Shown here in pieces: positions 54,393 to 61,344 of a stretch of 64,000 bases of DNA. A program made the translations under genes and the position numbers. Source of the stretch: Pyropia yezoensis (lineage: Eukaryota; Rhodophyta; Bangiophyceae; Bangiales; Bangiaceae); the NCBI GenBank assembly GCA_009829735.1, contig CM020620.1, forward strand, positions 8,758,545 to 8,822,544, given 5' to 3'. Position 1 is the stretch's first letter, and every line of letters begins with the position of its first letter. The notes under the pieces are model-generated. The model did not search any database and was not told where the DNA came from. It saw only the letters and a program-made list of their open reading frames with translations.

Positions 54393-57300
54393 TTACAGTA
54401 GGCGTCGTCGCCTCATGTAAGGCATGAGGAGTTGGCGGGGTATATTCGCCGCCTGTGTCCAGGTGGGTGAGTCGTATCCGGCCCACATAACCTTCACGTA
54501 CCAGGGTCCTGGTAGGTTCGGGTCGGTGTGTCCGACCACGCTCTCTACTTGGTATGGAATCCCATCCGGTCCCACCGGGTCATCTGACCGGTGGGTTGTA
54601 AGAGCTTCATGCAGCAACCCAGCCGGTACCGGCTGAGGCTGTTCCGGCTTCGGAGCAGGTGTGACATCATTCACACTGATGCGTTGGATCTCCGTATCGG
54701 AGTGTAAGATAACAGAGTGGTCATCTCTGTGGAGAATCTGGTACGGTCCCTTGACCGGTTGCATGAGCTTGTTCCCCCGGAACTTCTGGTGTCTGATGTA
54801 GACCCAGTCACCTGTCATCATGGTTGCGTTGCGCACCCGTAACCGGGCGTCGAAGTTCTTCTTATATCGAAGTTGTGTTCTGTCAAGGGCACCCTTGAGC
54901 TTAGGAATCATCCACGATAGCTTGGCCAACCAAGCTAGGTGGATACGTTCGGCCGGTCGGCCTTTCGGTGTATCATACCGAGTGCACCTGCCTGGTGGCA
55001 GCGTCAGGTTACTGACGCCTAGAGGCATGACCCACTCCAGCGGAGCGATGTTTGTGCTCCGATGTGGCCTGGCATTGTATGCCAGGGTGAGTACGGACAG
55101 AAGCCTGTCCCAAGTGTTCGTGTGCTCGGCCACGTAGCACTGTAGCATCTTGACGATGGTGCGGTTGAACCGCTCCACCTGCCCGTTGGTTTGCGGGTGG
55201 TAGTCGGATGCCCGACGTGGTTCGATGCCGAACATGCCCAGGACCTTAGTGCAGAATGCTGACGTAAGGTTTGCTCCGTTGTCGGAGAGGAGTTGCTTCA
55301 TGACTCCATATGCACTGATCCAGTGGTCAACCACTGCGTTCATGATGGTGTATGCCGTATCATTCGGGATGGCTGCCGCTCGTGAAAGCTTAGTGAAGCG
55401 GTCAGACATGACCAGGATGTACCTGTTCCCTTCTTCCGTTACCGGAAGTGGCCCGAGTATGTCGATAGCGACTTGCTCGTTGGGCCCATCGGGTGGGAAT
55501 AGCTTCGTGGCAGACGCCTGCCTATGTAGACTCATGCGGTTACGCGCACAGGGGTGGCATCCCCTTACGTGGTCGACCACGTCGACGGCCATTGCTGGCC
55601 AGTAGAAGAACCTTCGCATTGCTGCGAACATACGTGAACCCCCCGGGTGTCCGGCTGTGGGGTTCTCGTGTTCTCGTTCCATGACGGCTTGCCGTAAGGA
55701 CACGGGAACCACGACTTGATGTCGTCCATCGGCGGGTGCCCGCCGGTATATGAGTCCGTCCTCGTTCTCGGAGAAGATGCCGGCCGTACCGGCCAGGAGG
55801 TTAGCGCGATGACGTCTACAGTCGTCGTCATTGGCTTGTGCCTCGCGGAAGTCCGCGAGGGTTAGTGGGCATGCTCGGTGTGCCATGGTATGGTCAACCA
55901 TACCTTGGGTAGCGTTACCCACCATGCAGACCGGTACCACCGGGATGTCCTCGTCCACCGGGCGGGTATCCCCGCTCGGGGTGTCGAGTCGAGACAATGC
56001 GTCTCCGAGATGGTGGGTTGACCCAGCCTTATACACGGTACGGTAGTCGTGCTCGGCCATTTTTAGCCTCCATCGGGCTAGCCTCCCATGGCTATCGGAA
56101 TCCTTGTCACCAAGGTTGAGGAGCCATCGTAGGGGTTCGTGGTCGGACCTCACGATGAACCTGGAGCCCTCCAGGTATGGACGGAGCAGTTGCACTGCCC
56201 ATATAACTCCGAGGCATTCACGCTCGGTGGCACTATAGTTACGCTCAGCCGGGTTGAGTGTCCGGCTGAAGTATCCTACCGGACGTAGGTCCGGGATAAC
56301 GTTATCGGTAGCGGTCAACGTCTCCCCCTGTAGCAGGGTGCATCCCACTTGGGTGTCGCACGCATCGACATCGATGACGAAGGTACCCCGTCGGTGCGGT
56401 AACGCAAGGACGGGTGGGGATAGTAGGGCTCGCTTCAGCGACTCGAATGCCTCCTCTTCGCTAGGCGAAGGGGGTTGGAGTACCTTGGGCAGGGTACTGC
56501 TCGTAAGAACCGTTAACGGTTTAGCTATCCGAGCGAAGTCCTTGACGAACCGTCGGTATACATTGCACATTCCCAGGAAGCTCTTGAGCTGCGTCTGGGT
56601 GTTAGGGAACCGGGCATCCCGGAGTGCCCGGATATTGGCTTCGAGTACCCCTAGTTTACCAGGGGTTATCTGGTGGCCCAGATACTCGACCGTCTGTTGG
56701 AAGAAGGCGCACTTCTTCAGACGCAGGGTTACCCCGGCGTTCCTCAAGAGGGTGAGTACCTCGTCAACATGTTGCACATGGTCATCCATGTTACGCGAGA
56801 AGACGATGACGTCATCGAGGTACACTAGGCAGTTACGCCACTTCACCCCCGACAGTATAATGTCGATAGCCCGCTGGAATGTAGCGGGGGCGTTGGACAA
56901 TCCGAAGGGCATCCTTAGGAACTCGTACACTCCACTGTGACAGACGAATGCCGTCTTGGGGATATCCTCGTCCGCCACCGGGATCTGCCAGTATCCGGCA
57001 CTGCAGTCGATGGTGGTAAACACCGTAGCTTCCCCCAGGGAGTCGATGCATTCATCCATCCTTGGTAAAGGGTAGGAGTCCTTCTTGGTAACCAAGTTCA
57101 GGCGTCGATAATCGATGCAAAACCGAGGGGTTTGATCCATCTTCGGTACGATAACGACTGGGGCACCCCACTCCGACATCGAAGGTCGTATCACCTTCGC
57201 TTCACTCATCCTCTTCACTTCTCCATCAAAGATCTCTCGTTGCATAGGTCCCGCTCGGTGCGGTTGTGACCGGGCGGGGCGTGCGCCTGGTACCAGGTCA

Positions 57301-58559
57301 ATACGATGTTGGGTTGCCCCAATGGTACCCAGGGCTCCGCCTGTCCACATGACGTCATGCTTTCTTAACATCCGTCGTACCCCTTCGGCTACGGAAGGGG
57401 GAAGGTGGTCGAGGTCAGCCTCGGCCAGTGCCTTCAATGCTTCTTGGTCCTTCGGCGGAATATCCGCCGGTAATGATGGTCGACTAGGCTTCCCGTCATC
57501 GGGTTGCTGTCGCTCGGTGGTCTCGGCGACCGCCAGCACCTCAAGTGGGTCCACTTGACCTTCCTTGTCAGGGGTAAGGATATCTCCTTCGTAGAGCTCG
57601 GCAATCGCGAGGATAGTTCCCTTCGGGAGGGTGACTGCCTTGCGGCGATAGTTCGCCATCACTAGGAGGGACGACCCTCCTGATGGGAGGTCTATGAGAC
57701 CGTTGGCCATGGTCAACCCATGGCGCTTGTACGTCCGCAAGTTGGACTTGACTCTGCAGATGCCTGCGAGGTCACAGTTAACCGGGAGGACTGTCTCCGA
57801 CAACGGCTCAAAGCGAGTTCGCTTGGCCAACCGAAGTGTCTTCGGCTCGACACTTGCGTACACCTCAGCCACGTTAACGTGGCTCCCTTGTAGCGTCAGG
57901 TCCCTGACGATAGCCGTGTGTCCTCGCTTCGTCCCGTCGGCTTCTTGAAGCTCGACGGTCCTCCGGCCTGGCCGGATTGCATCAACGTGAACGTTGATGA
58001 AGGTGCACCCCAGTATGCAGGGCACCGATAGGGTCTCACACACCAGGAAGTCGACTTCCGTGGTGAGTTCCCCGATGGTAACCCGCAGCGACATCGCTGC
58101 GGTCGTACGAATGAGGCGACCATTCGCGTCCTTGATGGTGGGTCCCCGAGTCACTCTGACTCGCGGAAGCCACTTGTCCGGGAGGGTATCCTTCCGGATA
58201 AGGTTGGGTCCAGCCCCTGTATCCAGTACAGGGTAGTACGATCGTGTCGACTGGGGGTCAACCCCCAGTGTGGCTGATACCTTGAAGTTCTCCAAGGTAA
58301 ACAGCACGTGGCCTACACCGATATCCGGTGTAGCTCGGGCATCCTGAACAGGGCCCTTGTCTGGTTCCATGTGACGGGGCTTCCCGTCCTCTCCTCCCAA
58401 CCTTGGTGGTTGATCATCAATCCCCTGACGCCGTGTCGTCGGGGCCGGAAGGTGTACCCGGGGGTTGATGCGGCGTCGGCTCAACCGCGCTCTCCGTGGG
58501 GCTTTCCCCGCGGTACTCCGGGGTGGCTTGCTTGGGTTACCCCAGCGCCCCCCGGTCAT
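54393..58559 (-). CDS. pol: pol polyprotein (PR-RT-RNase H-integrase-chromodomain), intact right copy
   Basis: 1388 residues with no stop. Domains in order: retropepsin with VLDTGAGPNL (active Asp113); reverse transcriptase with FCIDYRRLN, LRMPFGLSNAPATFQR and YLDD at 580-583; RNase H from about 725 (VIDVDACDTQVG ... YSATERECLGVIWAVQLLR ... HHLGDALSRL); and integrase with an HHCC zinc finger (HENPTAGHPG ... CHPCARN) and a D-D-E triad at about 1033, 1093 and 1129 (AIDILG, LSDNGAN, NGQVERF), giving the standard D,D35E spacing. The last ~53 residues (YQVESVVGHTD ... WYVKVMWAGYDSPTWTQAAN ... MPYMRRR) form a chromodomain, so this is a chromovirus of the Ty3/gypsy group. The order PR-RT-RH-IN is diagnostic. 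The ATG at 58559 lies 8 nt after the gag stop. The pol frame is also open upstream through the slippery site, so expression by -1 frameshifting is likelier than a separate start. Confidence 0.95.
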   Translation of the reverse strand: MTGGRWGNPSKPPRSTAGKAPRRARLSRRRINPRVHLPAPTTRRQGIDDQPPRLGGEDGKPRHMEPDKGPVQDARATPDIGVGHVLFTLENFKVSATLGVDPQSTRSYYPVLDTGAGPNLIRKDTLPDKWLPRVRVTRGPTIKDANGRLIRTTAAMSLRVTIGELTTEVDFLVCETLSVPCILGCTFINVHVDAIRPGRRTVELQEADGTKRGHTAIVRDLTLQGSHVNVAEVYASVEPKTLRLAKRTRFEPLSETVLPVNCDLAGICRVKSNLRTYKRHGLTMANGLIDLPSGGSSLLVMANYRRKAVTLPKGTILAIAELYEGDILTPDKEGQVDPLEVLAVAETTERQQPDDGKPSRPSLPADIPPKDQEALKALAEADLDHLPPSVAEGVRRMLRKHDVMWTGGALGTIGATQHRIDLVPGARPARSQPHRAGPMQREIFDGEVKRMSEAKVIRPSMSEWGAPVVIVPKMDQTPRFCIDYRRLNLVTKKDSYPLPRMDECIDSLGEATVFTTIDCSAGYWQIPVADEDIPKTAFVCHSGVYEFLRMPFGLSNAPATFQRAIDIILSGVKWRNCLVYLDDVIVFSRNMDDHVQHVDEVLTLLRNAGVTLRLKKCAFFQQTVEYLGHQITPGKLGVLEANIRALRDARFPNTQTQLKSFLGMCNVYRRFVKDFARIAKPLTVLTSSTLPKVLQPPSPSEEEAFESLKRALLSPPVLALPHRRGTFVIDVDACDTQVGCTLLQGETLTATDNVIPDLRPVGYFSRTLNPAERNYSATERECLGVIWAVQLLRPYLEGSRFIVRSDHEPLRWLLNLGDKDSDSHGRLARWRLKMAEHDYRTVYKAGSTHHLGDALSRLDTPSGDTRPVDEDIPVVPVCMVGNATQGMVDHTMAHRACPLTLADFREAQANDDDCRRHRANLLAGTAGIFSENEDGLIYRRAPADGRHQVVVPVSLRQAVMEREHENPTAGHPGGSRMFAAMRRFFYWPAMAVDVVDHVRGCHPCARNRMSLHRQASATKLFPPDGPNEQVAIDILGPLPVTEEGNRYILVMSDRFTKLSRAAAIPNDTAYTIMNAVVDHWISAYGVMKQLLSDNGANLTSAFCTKVLGMFGIEPRRASDYHPQTNGQVERFNRTIVKMLQCYVAEHTNTWDRLLSVLTLAYNARPHRSTNIAPLEWVMPLGVSNLTLPPGRCTRYDTPKGRPAERIHLAWLAKLSWMIPKLKGALDRTQLRYKKNFDARLRVRNATMMTGDWVYIRHQKFRGNKLMQPVKGPYQILHRDDHSVILHSDTEIQRISVNDVTPAPKPEQPQPVPAGLLHEALTTHRSDDPVGPDGIPYQVESVVGHTDPNLPGPWYVKVMWAGYDSPTWTQAANIPRQLLMPYMRRRRLL

Positions 58560-58567
58560 CCTTCCTC

Positions 58568-60751
58568 TTACTCGTTTCCCGCCCTTGGTAGGGTGCTGTC
58601 CGCCGGGACATCCGGCTGAGGCGGTGCCTCCTCGACGGCCAGTACTCCACCTGGAGCTGGCTGCCTACCCGGTGCGGGTCCGGGTGCTCTGGCGGGATAC
58701 CCCCCGGTGGATGCCTTGCGGTGCGCCGCTGCCCGCGGAGACTCCTCGGGGATGAGTGAGCAGGAAGACACCCAGTGCTGGGGATCCCCACACAACATAC
58801 ATCCGGACGTGCCGGTCCCTCCTTGAGTTCGCATCGGGGTAGCCCCGTAGGTGCGGTTGCCTCCCTCGGGCGCCCGAGTTCCTGCTCCCTGGTAGGCCTT
58901 GGGTCCTTGGGTCAACCGGAACATGGACTTCCCCAACCGGTTGGGTCGGCCCGCAATCTGCGGAGGTGCCTCCGTACGTACTGCCCATGTAGGCAGGGGC
59001 TGGTGGGGGTTACCCGTAACCGGGGCATACCCCGTCGTCCGCACATACGGGACGCGCCGTCCCGCTCCTTCGTTGACCTGGAACTGGGTTCCAGCCGGGG
59101 CGATGTACGCTACCGTACCATGCTCATCAATCACCGGCGTCGCCGGTAGCAACAGGTGGCCCTGTTGGTCGACTAGAGGGTCATCCTCACCAATAGGGGG
59201 ATGTTCGGTCGCCACCAGTACTGGTGCGGCCTTACGTTCCACCTTCTCTGGCCTCGGTACCGGGGTAAGACTGGGCTTGCCTCCCTCACCCTTGGGCTTC
59301 GGGGCCAAGGCACACTCCGGGTGTAGAACCCGGTAGGCGTCCCCTAGGGACTTGCACATATGCATCAGTCGACTGAAGTTGGTCCGTGCCGTATTGGCTC
59401 CCCGAGCGGATATCCGCACGTAGTTGGGTACTCCTGCGAACAGGATGGCCCGTAGCTCCCCTTCTCCGAGGAGCTTCCCCAGCTCGTAGTCGAGCTCTTG
59501 GATCCGGCGTCCAAACATCTCCTCATCCTCCCAGCTCTGGGCGGTGGCAGTGCGCAGAGCCCAGTAGTGGTCCTCGCACTTGTCCTCACTGAGGTAACTG
59601 CTCAGCAGCTCCTTGAGGATCCCACGGTAATCCATGGGGGTGGCCGCGACCCTCATTCCCGGCATCGGGGATGCCTGGCGAAGAATGCCTCGCACCCGTT
59701 CATCAACAAAGAAAGGGAGGATCTCCAGGGCCAGCCCCTCGTTGACGAGCGCCTTGTCTGTGGCTGCCTTGAAGCTAGTCAAGAAGCCGATGACTGCCAA
59801 CGGACGTCCGCTGGGGCCCCCGAACATTGGGACCCCCTTCATAAGGGTCTGCATAGAGCGGATCGCTCGGTGCGACGTATTACGCATCGATTCCGATACG
59901 GTGGTAGATTGGTCTTCCAAGCGATGACGATCGGGAGTCAGTACCGACCTGAAGACTTCGTTGGCGATCTCCGTGTCGGCGTCCTGGATATCCAGTCGCT
60001 TAGCCAGTTGATGAGCAAACTCATCGGACTCCATCCGCTTCAGTAGGCTCGCAGTTACCTGCGCGGTCATAGCTTCCACCACTGAAGATGGTACTTCAGG
60101 CGTCGGCACCTCGGGAACCCGAGTTGCCTGGCCTCCTTCGTCGTGGGGGTACAGTGAGAGGGTACCCCCTCCCCCAATAACCGACTCTCCACCGGCGTAA
60201 GTATCCGCCGGGTCGTGTCCGTGGAGTCCGCTTCGGGTGCTCCGAGCGTATCGCTCCGTGTGGCTACGTTCCAACTCAGCCGACGAGTCGGATCCATACC
60301 CCATTGTGTCCGGGGGTTGTCCAGGAGTAGCAACACCGGGGTTGACCCTGGTGGACTCCGAAAGTAGTCCGGCCGGTTCGAACCGTACTGGTGTGGGAGG
60401 AACACGTCGGGGTCCCGTCGTGTGGCGTGTTGACATCAACACTGCCATTGCGTCCTCCGTCCGATCTTGACGGGCGTCGAGCCCGGAAAACCGGGCCTCG
60501 ATGCGGGCCAATGATGCCATCAGGGAATCTCCTGGTGAAGGAGGCGGCGGAGTGGGGTCGGTCGATGACAGTTGAGGCGGACCCCCGCCTCCTGCCGTCC
60601 GAGCCGTGCCAAACGTCGATCCGGCACCGGAAAGCATTGGCGTCTCAATGTTGTCGATCGGGTTCCCGATCCCAGTTCCCGTAGTCACCTCCGGGGTCGG
60701 CGTCGACGCCGATCCGTCATCTTGAACGTTCCCCGTCTCTTGGGTAGACAT
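58568..60751 (-). CDS. gag: gag-like nucleocapsid polyprotein with CCHC zinc knuckle, intact right copy
   Basis: 727 residues from ATG 60751 (MSTQETGN). The N-terminal third is Pro/Thr/Ser-rich and probably disordered. The central part (EVPSSVVEAMTAQVTASLLK, then a helical capsid-like region PMDYRGILKELLSSYLSEDK ... FGRRIQELDYELGKLLGEGE) resembles the retrotransposon gag capsid fold. Near residue 650 a zinc knuckle CMLCGDPQHWVSSC (CX2CX4HX4C) would bind the RNA genome. The C-terminus is Pro-rich and ends RAGNE. The last sense codons contain the slippery heptamer for gag-pol fusion. The ~225 nt between the LTR and this ATG hold the primer-binding site and packaging leader. Confidence 0.9.
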   Translation of the reverse strand: MSTQETGNVQDDGSASTPTPEVTTGTGIGNPIDNIETPMLSGAGSTFGTARTAGGGGPPQLSSTDPTPPPPSPGDSLMASLARIEARFSGLDARQDRTEDAMAVLMSTRHTTGPRRVPPTPVRFEPAGLLSESTRVNPGVATPGQPPDTMGYGSDSSAELERSHTERYARSTRSGLHGHDPADTYAGGESVIGGGGTLSLYPHDEGGQATRVPEVPTPEVPSSVVEAMTAQVTASLLKRMESDEFAHQLAKRLDIQDADTEIANEVFRSVLTPDRHRLEDQSTTVSESMRNTSHRAIRSMQTLMKGVPMFGGPSGRPLAVIGFLTSFKAATDKALVNEGLALEILPFFVDERVRGILRQASPMPGMRVAATPMDYRGILKELLSSYLSEDKCEDHYWALRTATAQSWEDEEMFGRRIQELDYELGKLLGEGELRAILFAGVPNYVRISARGANTARTNFSRLMHMCKSLGDAYRVLHPECALAPKPKGEGGKPSLTPVPRPEKVERKAAPVLVATEHPPIGEDDPLVDQQGHLLLPATPVIDEHGTVAYIAPAGTQFQVNEGAGRRVPYVRTTGYAPVTGNPHQPLPTWAVRTEAPPQIAGRPNRLGKSMFRLTQGPKAYQGAGTRAPEGGNRTYGATPMRTQGGTGTSGCMLCGDPQHWVSSCSLIPEESPRAAAHRKASTGGYPARAPGPAPGRQPAPGGVLAVEEAPPQPDVPADSTLPRAGNE
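58574..58580 (-). promoter_or_regulatory. -1 ribosomal frameshift slippery heptamer GGGAAAC at the gag/pol junction
   Basis: Read on the minus strand in the gag frame as G GGA AAC, followed by GAG TAA. A -1 slip gives GGG AAA CGA GTA AGA and runs directly into the pol frame, exactly as needed. About 18 nt downstream CCGGGG can pair with CCCCGG around an inner GGG/CCC stem. The heptamer is conserved in the left copy (47866-47872). Confidence 0.7.
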
Positions 60752-60976
60752 CGTCACAGTCAGTCGACCGACGTAACAATCACCACGAATAAGAGAGCGA
60801 GGGGGTAGATTGGGGAGAGTAACAGTAGATCACCGTCACAGGTAAAAACTCAACACAATCGATCAGGTCGCAACACCACGAGTACAAGAAAAGGACCGGA
60901 TCCCTATCCGTGTGCCAGGGCCGAAGACGGCGTCACCACAAGGGTGACGGAAACCCGTCCCCTGCTGCTCCACCAA
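60752..60976 (-). other. 5' leader with candidate primer-binding site
   Basis: One base inside the 5' LTR end the minus strand reads TGGTGGAGCAGCAGGGGA (60975-60958). It starts with the TGG that pairs with a tRNA 3' CCA. I could not identify the tRNA. The leader then runs to the gag ATG. Confidence 0.55.
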
Positions 60977-61339
60977 TGTAGCACAATAGGGATCCGTCGC
61001 ACGTCCACTATCAGGGAACACTCACCAAGGGGGATCGGCACCAACGTCACCGGGAGGCCAAGGTTGCTGTCCTTGGAGCGCAAGCCACGGGACCAAGATG
61101 GGAGCCCAAATGGGAGGGGTTTGTTGTTCTACCTTGGCCGGCGGTGGATTCGCCGCCGGCCCCCACGTTATAAACCCTCGGAGACACTACTAACTACCCT
61201 CCACCCCAAGATGCAAGTCCCTCTGGTCATACGTAACTTATAGATACCGTGACCAGTACGAACTATCAAATTGGAAGTTAAGGGTTAGAAGTAGCCCCCC
61301 TAATATTAGGGTTACAGTACGGCCAACCATATTGCTACA
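60977..61339 (-). repeat. LTR, right copy (363 bp; 5' LTR of the element)
   Basis: Same length and ends as the left LTR; one substitution noticed (equivalent of 39920). It includes the TTATAA core at 61168-61174 that could place the gag-pol promoter. Confidence 0.95.
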
Positions 61340-61344
61340 CAGTC
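61340..61344. repeat. Target-site duplication, right copy (CAGTC)
   Basis: Matches 39882-39886 exactly. Confidence 0.85.

Larger units (their letters stand above)
39887..61339 (-). mobile_element. Ty3/gypsy chromovirus block, three LTRs and two internal copies, one TSD pair
   Basis: Order on the plus strand: LTR, antisense ORF, pol, gag, partial LTR, 500 N, antisense ORF, pol, gag, LTR. gag and pol are on the minus strand, so the 5' LTR of the rightmost copy is 60977-61339. One complete element is about 10.7 kb. LTRs begin TGTAGCA and end TGCTACA in element orientation. Left and right LTRs differ at one base that I noticed (39920), so the insertion is young. A CAGTC duplication flanks the whole block, which suggests a single insertion represented twice in the assembly. 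Confidence 0.85.
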
